Source of the DNA: Eulemur rufifrons
Taxonomy: Eukaryota; Chordata; Mammalia; Primates; Lemuridae
Assembly (NCBI RefSeq): GCF_041146395.1
Contig: NC_091002.1
Span: 5,760,501-5,824,500, forward strand
Direction of reading: 5' to 3'
DNA length: 64,000 nucleotides
The first letter of the stretch is position 1; each line of letters opens with the position of its first letter. The notes under the pieces are model-generated. The model ran no database searches. It saw only the letters and a program-made list of their open reading frames with translations, and was not told the origin of the DNA. The translations under genes and the position numbers were made by a program. Below, piece by piece: positions 10,816 through 22,290 of the stretch.

Positions 10816-12164
10816 AGTGTGTGCCTGAGTCGCCTGGCCCTGAGCCCGGCTGGGTCTCCCACGGAGAGGCCACACCTAGATGGGCCCCACTGGGGCCTGC
10901 TGCCATTGCCACCCAGCCAACCCCGGGAGGACAGCCCTGAGAGCAGCCCCCTCTGCCCTAGCCAGGCGCTCAGACCACCAATCCAGTGCCAGCAAAAGTG
11001 CAGTGTAGCCCCAGCCCTTGCACCAATGGGGGAAATTGAGGCTGGGGGTGGAGAGTTGGAACCAGGGAAGGGGAGGGGAGCCAGGCCTAGACCCCACCCC
11101 CTCAGGGGCATGGTGGGGTAAGCTTCCAAGCTCTTCATGATCCCCAGGGTCCAGCCCCCAGGTGCTCAGGCCCAGGCTAGCGGCTGGTTCATTAAGGAGA
11201 CGAGTGGGCAGGGCAAGGTGGGAAAGGGACTTCAGAGCCCGGCCTTGAAGGGGGGATAGATGTGGTTGGGTGGGGACCAGGCAGCAGCATGTGGCTGTGT
11301 GGCTGGAACACGTGTGCTCACGGCAGGAAGGCTGAGCCCTGTCCAAGTGGAGTGTGCAGGAGCCTGTGCTCCGGTCTGTGGGTGCACACGTGGTCAGCCC
11401 ACGTGTGGGAGCCGCCAGGCTGGGCTGCAGGGCCCAGGAGGGCGGGACAAGGGTGGCCTGCTCAGGACAGAGGGGCCCCCACTCACCTACAGAACCCCAG
11501 GCAGAGGCTCCCCTAATACACCACAGACACCCCCAGAGTCCCCACACTCACCCCCAAGACACTCCCAGGCAAAGGGCCCCCCAGACTCACCCCAACACCC
11601 CTGGAGAGAGGATCCTGCACTCACTCACCCGTGACTGGTGGCCAAGGGGCCAGGTCCAGGGCAGGTGTATCACAGGCCCCGCCCACACCCAGAACCGAGA
11701 TACATGCTGGAGGCACACCTGTCCTGGTGAGACCTACCCTGTCGGAGTCGGGGCCTGGAGCCCCACTTCCAAAGGACTTGGCCTTTAAGCTGCAGAGAGC
11801 GGGTGCTGGACAGCCACCTGCCCTATCCATCTTCCTCACTCCTCCCCGAAGGCAGCTAGAGGCCAGGAGAGAGGGGCTGGGAGGCGGAGGCCAGGCCCAA
11901 GCCCGGCTTAGCCTCTGGGCAGCCAGGGCCAGGCCACTGCGAGGCTGGGGGTGAGAGTGGGACCGCCACCCTTGTGGAGCCCAGGAAGACCCTGCAGGAG
12001 CCACAGAGCCCCCAGGGCAATGTGTCCTCTGCAGCCAGCGGCTCCCAGATGCTTGGAAATGAACATTTGTTGGGGGACCCCTCACTGACTTAAGGGGGAC
12101 AGGGAAAGACACCACCCGGCCCTGAAAGAAGGGAGGGCGGTGGGGCGGCACCGGCGGGACCTGG
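10816..12164. other. GC-rich unique sequence, nothing recognised
   Basis: No exon or repeat family is recognised. 11500-11630 is C/A-rich with loosely repeated 'cccacactcaccccc' words. Confidence 0.5.
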
Positions 12165-12640
12165 CAGGATCAAAAGCTGCTCTGCCGAGGAGCATCGACG
12201 TCTCGCCGCTCCCACCTGGCGCGCTGACGCGCCGGCTCAGAATACAATATTTGTAGGGTCTTTTTCATAAAGGTCTTTATGGGTTTGGAAATTTAAACAC
12301 CACAGAGCCTGAGTTGAATTGGAAAGCAAAAGTCTCTAAGCTTGTACATCTTAGAGGAAAAAAAATTCAATTAAGTGGGATTTTAGCTGTTTCAATAAAA
12401 TTGGACTCTCCCTTTTCAAGATAAGAGCTCTCTAGCGCAGAACAACCTTTATGTGCCACGAGTATCCACTTCTCTAAAGGCATAATCCTAGCTCAGGACA
12501 CAATACCCACAACAGGAAATCAATGTATGGTCGAATCAATTTGAAAATATAAAATAAACTAATATATGAGTGGAAAATTGACTTCCTATGGATTAAAAGC
12601 AGCACAAATACTAGAAAAATCTAGCTTTTTAGCAAGAGGA
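12165..12640. promoter_or_regulatory. Strong candidate conserved non-coding element
   Basis: About 475 bases of unique, largely A/T-rich DNA begin next to a CpG-bearing segment (12190-12240). A perfect palindromic pair CATAAAG-GT-CTTTATG sits at 12266-12281 and fits a CDX/HOX9-13 type double site. Other words are 'ttcaattaagtggg', 'caataaaattgg', 'gaatcaatttg' and 'aaataaactaatatatg'. No repeat match comes to mind. The length and the sharp composition change make it one of the better enhancer candidates here. Confidence 0.5.
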
Positions 12641-12794
12641 AGTGGTTGGGGGTGGGGGTCTGGGGAAAGGGCCCTACAAAGCCCCTTTGCTTAGACGACA
12701 GGCGCTGGGGCCCAACCCACTAGAGCAGGAGGCCCTGCCGCCGGTCGTGGGGAGGACGGAGCGTCAGGCCCAAGGCACTGGGACTCCAGAGCTG

Positions 12795-12900
12795 AGAGTT
12801 ACGAGCACATATAAACGCTGCTGTTATAAGCACTGATTTGAAGAGTTTATAACTGGACCGTTTTAAAGGGCGTCATAATGATAACCTGTCCAGGTTACAC
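12795..12900. promoter_or_regulatory. Satellite island of the 12165-12640 element
   Basis: GTTATAA at 12833-12839 and GTTTATAAC at 12845-12853 form related, oppositely read words. 'ataaacgctg' precedes them and 'gtcataatgataacctg' follows. The motif style is the same as in the islands at 9335 and 12165, so all three may answer to the same class of HOX/CDX-like factor (inference). Confidence 0.35.
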
Positions 12901-14387
12901 ACCTCCTCCCGGGACGGGTGGGTTTTGCAATGGCCTGTCGGGCAATGCGGGAAGGAAGCCCACAGGCCTGTGGGCATTCTGAATGAGGCCCTTCCTCTCT
13001 GAAGCCCCACCCAGCCCAGATGCCTGGGACAGGAACATCCCTCTGCCTGACCCCAACGGAGGGGCAGGCCTGGCCAGCTGGTGGTGACCCTGGACCCGGG
13101 GGTGGGGAAGGACCTGCCCAGAAGCCTGGACCAGGTCAGGGGCCTGCGCCTCACTGAGGAGAGGCCGGCCCTGTCCCTCGGTGGTGAGGACGCCAAGTGG
13201 GAACGTGGTTTGCGAACCCCGCCCCCCCCCCGTGTGCCCAGGAATCCGCAGTCATAGGACAGGGTGGGCAGGGGCACTTGGCACAGGGCTCCCCGTGAGA
13301 ACCGATGCCTGCTCCTTGGATGAGGACCACCATGGAGTGACAGGCCGGGTGCGCGAGCCTGCCTGGCGGTGGGTGTGACTCGGGGCCTCCCGTGGCATCT
13401 GCTGTCTTTGCAGCTCCCCCTCTCAGGACACTGGCTGAAGACAGTGTGCCTGCTCCCGCCCCCAAGCCCCATGGCCCCCAGCTCTGACCACCTCCTCCAA
13501 GGAGCCCCACCCCTGCCCTCTCAGAGCCCTCTCCCACCTCCCTTTGCCCTGGCAGATCCCTCACCTGGGACAGGACCCTGACCTACCTCCTGGGCCCCAG
13601 AGCCCACGTGTCCCCTGACCCAGACACCACACAGGCAACTTCAACTCAGTGCTCCCGGAGCTACACTGTCCCCCGCCGATTCCCCTGCCCCGTCCTCACA
13701 CTCCAACCCCACAGCTGGCACACATGGCCACGCACTTCCAGCCTGCCTGGGGCCCCTCCTCACACGCCCTCCAGCCTGTCCCCCGTGCCCTCAGCAGGTG
13801 GTTTCCTGCCGGCCTCAAGTGGCCTCAACATTGCCAGGTCTCCTTGGTTTGTTTTTGTTCCACTTGCCCTCCAAGTGGATAAGAGCAGAGTAGAACAAGA
13901 CAAAACGCCCTGCAGGCCCAGCTGACAGAGGCAGGTCTGGGCAACATCCAGGTGCTGCCTGCCCCTCACTGCCCAGGGACCCCCCCCAGCCGTGCACTCA
14001 CCAGGCCATCACCCAGCCATGAGCCCCCAGACATGCCTGTGCCTCAGCTCCCCTCCCTCCAACCTGGCCCCCACCCAACCCTCAGGGCTCACCCCCCAAC
14101 CCATGGGCTTACTCTTCCAGCAAGCCCTCCTCCAGCCCCCCTTCTTCACGCACCCCCACACCCAGTCATCCACTCATTTATTCTGTGGTCACCATCGATT
14201 CGTGGCTGAAGGCCAGGACTGCAAGTCCTCTGCACCAGTGGCCAAGGGTGCCCACCGCCCCCTGTGCGGGGCTCTGCCCTCCGCCAGCGTCCCTGGGCCG
14301 CCCACCAGCTGGGCTTGTCCCCGCCCCACCAGGCACTGGCAAACCCTGGGTGAGCTTGTGGAGAGAAAACGAGGACAGAACAGTGGT
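12901..14387. other. GC-rich unique sequence, nothing recognised
   Basis: Frames on both strands (for example 199 codons minus, 13472-12873) are Arg/Gly/Pro-rich and anonymous. No repeat family or RNA gene is recognised. Confidence 0.5.
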
Positions 14388-14575
14388 GATAATTAAAGCA
14401 ACGCTCATGGGCACTGACCTTGGGCCAGGCCTGGTCCTAAGCACCTTCCCGTGTACAGGTGTCAGTGAGGATCGAGCCCCACACGTTCACCGGACCCTCA
14501 CCAAGACCCCAGGGAGGAAGTGCCCTGGTTGGCCCATTTTACAGAAGAGGAAACCGAAGCCTCTAGGTCTGGGGG
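14388..14575 (+). mobile_element. MIR SINE
   Basis: Diagnostic MIR parts appear in order: 'gggccaggcctggtcctaagcacc' (approximate core, near 14424) and 'ccattttacagaagaggaaaccgaagc' near 14535, each with substitutions. The orientation is plus. It is an ancient tRNA-derived element with no coding content. Confidence 0.8.
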
Positions 14576-14867
14576 GTCTCCCTCAGCCTCCGACCACTGT
14601 TCACCAGAGAAGTGAACTTGCTGGGAGGAACCGAGGGGCCACCGAGTGACTCGCAGGGCTCCAGGCCTCACATAGGGCCAGGTGGGCCAGGCGAGACCCC
14701 TGTCCAGACTCTCGCAGGGGCCCCGTCTGCCCTTTCCCCCAGCCCTCGGGCTCTGTCTGCCCTGCCCTCTGCACCCCGCCACCCCAGTCTCTGCAGCCTG
14801 TTCTTCCTGCGTCTCCGAGCTTTGGAAGACACCACTGCCCACAGCTCCTGCGTAGCCTCTGCAGGCA

Positions 14868-15281
14868 ACAAATGAACGGCCCCAAAAGAGATATGTCCAC
14901 GTCCAAATCCCTAGAATCAGTGAATGTGCTCATATTCTGAAAAAAGGTCTTCACCGGTGTGATTAAGGTAAGGATGAGGGTGGGTCCTAATCCGGTGACT
15001 GGTGTCCTTATTAGAAGAGAACACAGACACATGTGTAGCGGCCGGCTGAAGGCGCAGGCAGAGGTTAGAGTGATGCCGCTGCAAGCCAGGGGCCACCAGG
15101 GACCCCAGCACCTCCTGAAGCCGCAAGAGGCAAGTGGATCCTCCCCTGGAGACTTCGGGAGCATGGCCTGCCCACACCTGGGTTGCAGACTTCTGGGCCC
15201 CAGATTGCAAGTGGACTTTGCTGCTTTAAGCCCCCAACCCGGTTGTGGTCCTCTGTCACTGTAGCCCCAGGACACTGATAC
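14868..15281 (+). mobile_element. MaLR-type solo LTR (MLT1-like)
   Basis: The order of landmarks is that of an MLT1-class LTR. 'agatatgtccacgtcc' lies near 14888, 'gaatgtgctcatattctg' near 14923 and 'tgattaaggtaagg' near 14960. 'gactggtgtccttatt', 'gcaggcagaggttagagtgatg' (in part) and 'gcaagccaggggccacc' follow, and the element ends at 'acactgatacatga'. It is diverged from the LTR at 7583 and probably a different subfamily. Confidence 0.75.
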
Positions 15282-15624
15282 ATGACACTTCCCAGGTCCT
15301 CTGAGTCACTCCCTTCCTGTGACTCTCCCTGCCCCACCCCCACCCGCCCTCAGGATCTGCTCACGCCTCCTCCTCCAAGCAGCCCCTCCCGACTGCTCCA
15401 GCTCACAGACTCACCCTCTCCTGCCCCACCCTCCAGGCCCACCTGGCTGTCTCCTGGTCTCCCAGAACAGAGCCCAGCGGCCCCCAGGCCAGGCACCTCG
15501 TCCAAGCACGTGCAGCTCCTGGAGCAGCCATGGCCAGACACGTGGGATCAGGACGGGTGAGGGCGGCCAAGACTCTCAGGTGGGCCAGACCGAGTCAGCT
15601 GGACCCACACCACGTGCCTGTCAG
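15282..15624. other. C-rich unique sequence, nothing recognised
   Basis: C/T-rich unique DNA with Pro/Ser-rich chance frames. No gene or repeat is recognised. Confidence 0.5.
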
Positions 15625-16035
15625 CAGAGGTAACCGTCAGGCATAACAAGGGGAAAAGCTCAATTTGTAAATACTTGGTCAATATGAATTAACACCAACA
15701 GGATGGATTTGGGACTGAATTAGACAGTCCCGTTGGCTGTACCCAAAGCCCAGCCACAATAGGTAAATTAGGTCGTCATTAACTTATCATGAAGGAAAAA
15801 TGCATAATCGGCAGCAGCGTGGTGGAAAGATGATGGTTATTTACAAAAACCATGCTGTTTGCAAATTTGTGCGAAATTATTTGTTTCTAGTAGAGTTTTA
15901 TGGAGCTATCTACACACTATCTCCCCCAAGATTCCCAGCCCTGCATATTAACTAATGTCTGTGGTTTAACTGGAAATAGGATGGGCCGAATTGTAAATTG
16001 CTTTTCTGCCATCTGTCTCTGTCTCTGTGCTGGTC
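15625..16035. promoter_or_regulatory. Strong candidate conserved non-coding element
   Basis: About 410 bases of unique A/T-rich DNA match no repeat I know. They include 'gaattaacaccaac', 'gtaaattaggtcgtcattaac', 'gcataatcgg', 'gttatttacaaaaacc' (forkhead-like), 'tttgcaaatttgtgcg', 'gcatattaactaatg' and 'gtaaattgc'. The repeated TAAATT/ATTAAC words fit homeodomain sites. Enhancer function is inferred. Confidence 0.5.
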
Positions 16036-18119
16036 CCAGGCATGGAGGACACTCCAGGCCGGCAGAGGGGTGGCCAGGCCCTGCATCGCCCGAGCAGCCT
16101 CACTTCTGTCCTCAGAGCCTGGACTTATGCATGCCCACGTCTCACCCCTCTCGCTGGCCACAGCTGGGGGCACTGGGAAGACCCGGCCTTGGTGTACACA
16201 GCCACTCATGTGGTGCGAGGTGGCCCTGGTGGCTTTCAAGGGACAATGGGCAGTGGGTTTTTGCACACCTGAAAAATCAAAGCTGGCCAGAGGCTTGTGT
16301 CTCACCTGAGCACCTTAGGTGGGTGTTTCTTCAATCGGATTGACTATTAAAGCAGCGAGGGCACAAATGACACAGAACAAAGGGTCACCGTGGGCCAGAT
16401 ACCAGGGAGCTCCTGGTAAATCCTGGGTCGCTGCCAGGTCAATACCAGGCAACAGTGAGCCCACCCAGGCCTCAGCCTCACACTGCCCTAGAGGGCAGCA
16501 GGGTGAACAGGTCCCAGCCTGCTCCACCGTGTCCTGGGTTGGCTCTGTGTCCGTCAGGCCCTGGACCAGCTGGTCTGGGAAGCGGGAGGAAGAGCCGGGA
16601 AGTGCCGGAGGTTGCTCCAGAGGCCTGGGGGTGCCCGTCGCCCACCATCCCCCGCCAGGCCTCAGAATGCCCGAGAATGCACAGGGAGGGGGAGACAACA
16701 GGGCGGCATCCCAGCCACAGACATCCAGGGCACCCGGCAGGGCCGCAGCTGGCCACTCTGCAGGGCACCCTGCTGCCACCCCAGCACAACACTGTCCACA
16801 CACACGAGTGTGCACCTGTGGGCTTGTTCAGTTTGAACCGAGGACAAACAGCCTCAAGTGACTGACGCTCTGGCCGGTGCCAGCATGGTGGGAGCTCTCA
16901 CTGGGCAATGTTGTGTTTTTAACTGGCCCATATGTTGTATGACAGTCGTCTTTGCAAAAAAAAAAATGAGTGTAGAAAGGCTCAATGTAAAAGGCCCAAG
17001 GCACAGACAGAGTCAGGAAGCCCCCACTGTGGTCCTACACGACCTTTCTTGTGGCTCAGGACAGACACAGCTGAAGGCCTGGCCTCTGTGACCTCCTTCA
17101 CACCACATCCCTCCTGGCGTACCTGAAGGTCTGTGTCCTGTCACTTCCGCAGTGTGTGCCAGCTCCTGTTCCCAGCTGATGGCTTCCCACCCCTGGTCTC
17201 TGCATCACTGTTTCAATGACCTTACCAACCTCAAAGTTCTGACTTCTCGTCCTGTTACTGTAGCCAGTGCTTCCTGGCCCCGGCTGTGCGCACTAAGCAT
17301 ATTAGATGCCTCTGTCCATTCTCTGAACTCTGGTGAGCTCCTCCGTGTGCCAGGCACGTTCTGGGGACTTGGCGGTGTCAGAGGAAATGTCCTGCCCTGT
17401 GCAGCCTGCACCCGGTGGGGATGGGGTCAGCCCAACCTCAGGTGCGGTGAACTGTGGAGAAGGTGGAACAGGTGAGGGATGGCCAGGAGCAAGGGGCCGG
17501 GTGGTCACCTGGGAGCTGCTCCAGGCCAGGGAACAGCAGGAACAGAGGTCCTAAGTGGCCATGTGGCAGCTCGTGGCACTGGAGGCACAGTCAGGGCCAG
17601 CACTGCACAGAGGAGTGGGGCAGGGAGCTGTGGGGACCGGGCCAGGTCGTGGGGGCTCCTCGCTGCACGGTGGCAGGTGACGGGAGGTGACTTCACTTTG
17701 CAGGGTTGCTCCGGTGCCATGGGAGGCAGGCCCTGTAACTGGCTCCTGAGCAGCTGGTGGGCACTGAGGATGGCCCAGGGCACAGAGGTGCGACCACAGG
17801 AGTTGCAGTGGAAGGAAGTGGGCGTGAGAGAAAGTTCCGACTCCAGGGGCCCTTGAGGTGCCGGCCCTGGAAGACTGGGGTGCCCCCCACTGAGGGGCAG
17901 GGGCCTGGCCGGAGCAGACATGGTAGGAAACCAAGTTTGGCTTTTGCCACATGGGGGTGTGAAGAGTCTCTGGGATGACCAAGTGGAGCTATTGAGGGGC
18001 CCCTGGATTCAGGAAAGGCCGCAGGAGGCGTGTCAGGGTCGTCTGGACAGGGCGGCCTGAAGAGGCGCTGAGCCCAGCCCCGCGTCCTCGCCCGAGCATG
18101 CTGCAGAAGGGAAGGGCTA
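16036..18119. other. GC-rich unique sequence, nothing recognised
   Basis: Two slightly A/T-richer patches, 16310-16375 ('cttcaatcggattgactattaaagc') and 16900-16990 (with an A11 run), interrupt anonymous GC-rich DNA. Overlapping frames of up to 180 codons show no domain. Confidence 0.5.
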
Positions 18120-18315
18120 CTTGAGCAGCTATGCGTGTCTACGGTGTGTCTCTGTGACCGTTTCATCCATGTGTGTCCTTACGTGCCTACGTGTGGGGTT
18201 CGCGTTTCCGTGTCTGAGTGTGTGCTCATCCGCGCAGGTGTCTGCGTGTCTGCACGTGGGATGCTGTGCCTCTGTGTGAGCGTGTCCACGTGTGTCCTGT
18301 GTCTGCCTCCATCTG
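18120..18315. repeat. TG-rich low-complexity tract
   Basis: Repeated words TGTGTC, CGTGTC, CACGTG and TGCGTGTC alternate purine and pyrimidine for about 190 bases, an imperfect (TG)n/(CGTG)n. Alternating tracts of this sort can adopt Z-DNA. It lies about 100 bases before the island at 18415. Confidence 0.65.
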
Positions 18316-18414
18316 GGCGTACGTGGCCCGGGGCAGCTGGAGCAGGAGCCGAGCGCCGAGGGCTGTCCCACGCCGAGGCTGCCCCACGGAGCCTGCCAGT
18401 GAGCTGGCCGCCTG

Positions 18415-18850
18415 CAGGGCGTCAATTCTGTGCCGCTAACTCATTGATCGCCTGGCCCGGGTTAATTAATTAATTAGGGTGGCCACGGAGGACAGTGGGC
18501 TGGAGGCTGGGGAATGGATCCCACAACTGGGAGCTTTATTAGTACATAAAATGAGTGTTTAAAACCCACACGGCCACGAGTGCACTGTGAGGCTTTTCAT
18601 TAAACAAACCTATAAAATTACTTGCCTCATTATGTATTTTCAAGACTTCCCCTGCCTTTGGTGCTCCCTCCCCACCTGCCTCCCGGAGCTCTAAGTGCCT
18701 ATTTGAAATCAATTTCTCTAATAATGGACTTAATGAGCTCATCAATTAGGCCTGCCATAACCGAATGTCGCGGGCTCTCCGGTTATCAGTTAAACTCTGG
18801 AACTAATTTCCACGCTTCATCCATCACGGGGCGCCCGCACGCTGGGCTGC
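18415..18850. promoter_or_regulatory. Strong candidate conserved non-coding element
   Basis: Unique A/T-rich DNA carries many homeodomain-type cores. TTAATTAATTAATTAG lies at 18462-18477, with 'ttcattaaacaaacc', 'cctcattatg', 'tctctaataatgg', 'gacttaatgagctcatcaattagg' (in part) and 'aactaatttcc'. Several are exact TAATTA or ATTAGN sites. CpGs are kept at 18760-18840. It has the look of a developmental enhancer; function is inferred. Confidence 0.5.
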
Positions 18851-18969
18851 TGCTCCGGGACGATAGGGAGACCCCAGGCCCTTCCCACTGGGCCTTGCAG
18901 GCGGTCCCCAGAAAGGACAATGAGGACAGACGCCCACCTGGCCGGGTGTGGGTGTGGCGCGAGGCGGGC

Positions 18970-19115
18970 GGCCGGGTGGCATAATTAGCGGTAATGGATG
19001 GCCGGAGTGGCCCAAGATAAGGCGTCGTTCCACATGGAAAGTCCCATTAGGCCTTTCTCAGCTCAGCACACGCCTTCCACGAGGCTGTCCTGGCCCCGGC
19101 CCCTTTAAATATTGC
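18970..19115. promoter_or_regulatory. Candidate regulatory island
   Basis: 'gcataattagcggtaatgg' at about 18979 gives two TAAT cores. It is followed by 'ccattaggcc' and 'cctttaaatattgccc'. It lies only 120 bases from the 18415-18850 element and may be part of the same unit (inference). Confidence 0.4.
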
Positions 19116-21591
19116 CCAGCAGTGCTTGAGGCCGGCTGAGGAGGGGTCTCGTGTCCCCACAACCCCCAAGGAAAGCAGGGCCCCTCCTGCCGTCCAGGCC
19201 AGGACAAGTGCCCAGGGGCAGGCAGAGTGGGAGGACTCAGGGGCGAAGCCTAGGAGATGGTATGGCAGCTGCCAGGAAGGGAACCAGGACAGCGGAAGTT
19301 TCCAGAAGCTGACTGGGGGTGTCAGGAAGGGAGAGACACAGTCTCTGTCACTGCATGTCCTCCCGCCCCCACGCCACCTGGAGAGGGACGAGGGAACCAA
19401 GGCCCCAGAGCCAGGGCAGGCTGAATGATTCCCAAGACAAACACCTGCTGGGCCTGGGGGAGGTGAGGAAGTGGGCCCTTACCTCAGGGTGCTCTCAGGA
19501 AATCGAGGCACAGAGCTTGTGCCTCCTACCCAAGCCAGAGATAGTGAGGCCCCCACACTGTCCTTCACCCCAGCCTGGCCTAGCAGTTGTCCTGCCGGGG
19601 TGGTCGGGGCTCTGGGGGACTCCTTACCTGGCTGCCCAGCCTGTCCTTCCTGCAGCCCTGGGGGCCCCGATGCTCCCCCTCAGCCCAGCACCCCCAGCCC
19701 AGCCTCAGCTAGGCTCACCCCTCCTGATGTCCTTCCGCCTGGAAAAGCCTGGCAAAGTTCAGTCACCCCAGGACCCCACCATGTCACCGCACTAACGCTG
19801 CCATGTGCTGTGAGAGAGGGGCCGTGGGTGCCGGCCTGGCACAGGCGCAGGGACGGGTGGGGGATGCGTGGGGCAGCGGCCCCTCCTGGTTGGGGGTGTC
19901 CTGGTGTCTCCGCTTAGCCCGCTGCTCCCTGCAATTCGTCATAATCAGCCCAGCTTTTCTCATTAGCCCAAGGCCATTAGCGCAGTTTTATCAGCAGCTG
20001 GAGGCATCTCACTGCGGCCCAGCCCTTCCCCAGCCGCTGCCTCCAGCTGCCCTCAGGGCCGAAGCAGCAGTGACCCATGCCAGCAGGCACAGGACAAGCC
20101 CTTAGCCGGGCCCCAGCCCCAGCTGCATGTCCTCTGCCCCAGCTTCCCACCAGCACAGGCCACACCCCAGCCCAGATGTTGGGGTGAATTGAGCTGAGGT
20201 CCCAGTAGTCAGCTCCATGGAGGGATGGTCCTGGTGGCCCCAGCTCTGTGGAGGCCCCGCTGTGGCCACTCACCGGATTTGAGAGTACTCATGCAGCAGC
20301 CACCAGCCGAGTGCTGGGCCGCAGCCCTTGCCCCTGACATGGGAGCAGACTCCAAGTCCAAAGGCAAAGCCTGTCCAGGGCGACAAGGACTGCGAAATGC
20401 CAGGCAGAGTGTCACTGCATGTCCCCCCACAGCGAGCAGGAGGGACACAGGACGTGGAAGCCAGGCTTCTGCAGGGTGGGCAGAGCCAGCGGGGCCTATG
20501 AGCAGAGGAGGGTGCAGACCCAGCAGTGACTTGGCCTCCAGCAGTGACAAGTGGAGCCCACAGGTGTCGGGGTGCAGGACAGGGGCCCAGGGAAGTCCCT
20601 GGTGACCAGAGGAGAGCCCTCTGGGTGGGGCTGGGAGGTGGGGAGGAGCGTGGGGCTCAGGGGCACAGGAGGAAGGCAGAGGCCCAGGCCAGGCTGGAGA
20701 AGCTGGTTAGAGCCAGCCGAGGCATGCATGCAGGGCTGGGCCAGGCACCTCCACGGCCTTGTGAGGGTGAGCGAATGAGAGCCTGGCCAACCAGGATGGC
20801 CACACCCTTCCCTCTGCCTCCACCCAAACCCTGGGGCTACCCCCTCCCCATTTGCAAGCTCTGGGTGCCAAGCCCCAACGCTCTCAGAAGAGAGATCAGG
20901 GCAGTCAGAGCAAGGAGTCATGAGCCCTGAGGGTAACAGCTTGGACTGTGGCACAGGAAAAGCCCTGTCCTGCCTGGCCAAGCGATCCCCAGGTGAGGCT
21001 GTGCACCGGGTGGGAACATGCCCACCCAGATGAGGCTGCCCCAGGGTCATCCGTCCCAGGAAGGAGGGGACAGAGACCTCTGTGTGGATGGAGGTCCAAC
21101 CTTGGACTCCAGCCCCAACCCTGGACTCCAGTTTTGTGGGCTGCAGACCCTGCAAGGGGTTCTCACAGTCTCTTGGCCACAAATCAACCCCCTACAGCTG
21201 AGTTGGCTGTGGCTCACCTGATGACCCCCGGCCAGGCATTTACAGATAAACCAAAACTCTGGTTTAGGAATATTGTCCTTGGTGTCCTTTGAGACTGCTG
21301 AGACCATTTTTAAGGAGTCCACAGGCCTGGGCAGGGCTAGGGTGTGACCCCAGAGGAGCCCCAGTGGGGACAGAAGCCTTCCCTCCTGCCCATCGGGAGG
21401 ATCAGGTGGAGAGGCAGAGCTGGACATGTTAAGGTACAGAGAGGTGAACAGACTCTGTCACGCCAACCTCATACGCTCACGATTGGAGAGTGCACTAGAG
21501 GCACCTGGAGAGCTTGGGCCACACAGTGCTGGGGAGGACCTCAGATCCAGAGGAGATGACCCTCATGGTCCACAGGGGAGGAGAGGGGGAA
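19116..21591. other. GC-rich unique sequence with one small island
   Basis: Mostly anonymous. The minus-strand frame of 228 codons (21182-20496) has no recognisable domain. The island 19920-20015 is listed separately. A small local duplication of 'ccttggactccagccccaac'-like words occurs at 21101-21132. Confidence 0.5.
19920..20015. promoter_or_regulatory. Small candidate regulatory island
   Basis: 'ttcgtcataatcagcc', 'ctcattagccc', 'ggccattagcgc' and 'ttttatcagcagctgg' give three ATTA/TAATC-type homeodomain cores and an E-box (CAGCTG) within 95 bases of unique DNA. Confidence 0.35.
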
Positions 21592-22290
21592 GGTTCACCT
21601 GCAGGGGAGAGGCACCTGCAGAGCAGGAGCATTTGCAGAGGAGAAGCACCTGCAGAGGAGCACATGCTGAGGAGCATCTAAAGAAGAGGAGTACCTGGAG
21701 AGGAGCAGCACCTGCAGGGGAGCAGCACCTGCAGAAGAGGAGCACGTGCAGGGGAGGAGTAGTGCCTGCAGAGGAGGAGCATCTGAAAAGGAGGAGTATC
21801 TGCAGAGCAAGAGCACCTGCAGAAGAGAAGCACTTAAAGAGGAGGAGTACCTGCAAGGAGGAGCACCTGGAGAGGAGGAGCAGGTGAAGGGGGAGCACCT
21901 AGAGGAGAAACATGTGCAGAGGAGGAGCACCTGCAGAGGAGGAGCACACACAGAGTAGAACCTACAAAGGAGGAGCACCTCCAGAGAGTATTGCTGAGGA
22001 GGAGCATGTGCAGAGGAGGAGCACGTGCAGGGGATGAGCATTGCAGAGGAGCATGTGCAGACGAGGAGCACCTGCAGGGGATGAGCATTGCAGAGGAGGA
22101 GCATGTGCAGACGAGGAGCACCTGCAGGGGAGGAGGGATACCTGCAGCAGAGGATCACCTGCAGAGGAGGAGCATCTACAGAGGAGGAGCACGTGCAGGG
22201 GAGGATCACCTATAGGGAGGAGGACCTGCAGAGAAGGAGCATGTGCAGAAGAGGAGCACCTACAGAGGAGGAGCATCTGCTGAGGGCACA
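21592..22290. repeat. 17-bp minisatellite, unit GAGGAGCACCTGCAGAG
   Basis: About 40 imperfect copies of a 17-base unit run for 700 bases. The register is clear at 22160-22290, where units 'gaggaggagcatctaca', 'gaggaggagcacgtgca' and 'gaagaggagcacctaca' follow each other at 17-base steps. Because 17 is not a multiple of 3, each reading frame cycles through three translations (EEHLQ, RRSTC, GGAPA). The unit has few stops in any frame, which explains the stack of open frames on both strands, including one of 204 codons on minus. Many units hold the E-box CACCTG next to CTGCAG. There is no evidence of a real protein. Confidence 0.9.

Noticed and set aside
21592..22290. CRISPR-like array of short repeats
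   Set aside because: The units are directly tandem without unique spacers, are imperfect, and lie in a mammalian genome. It is a minisatellite.
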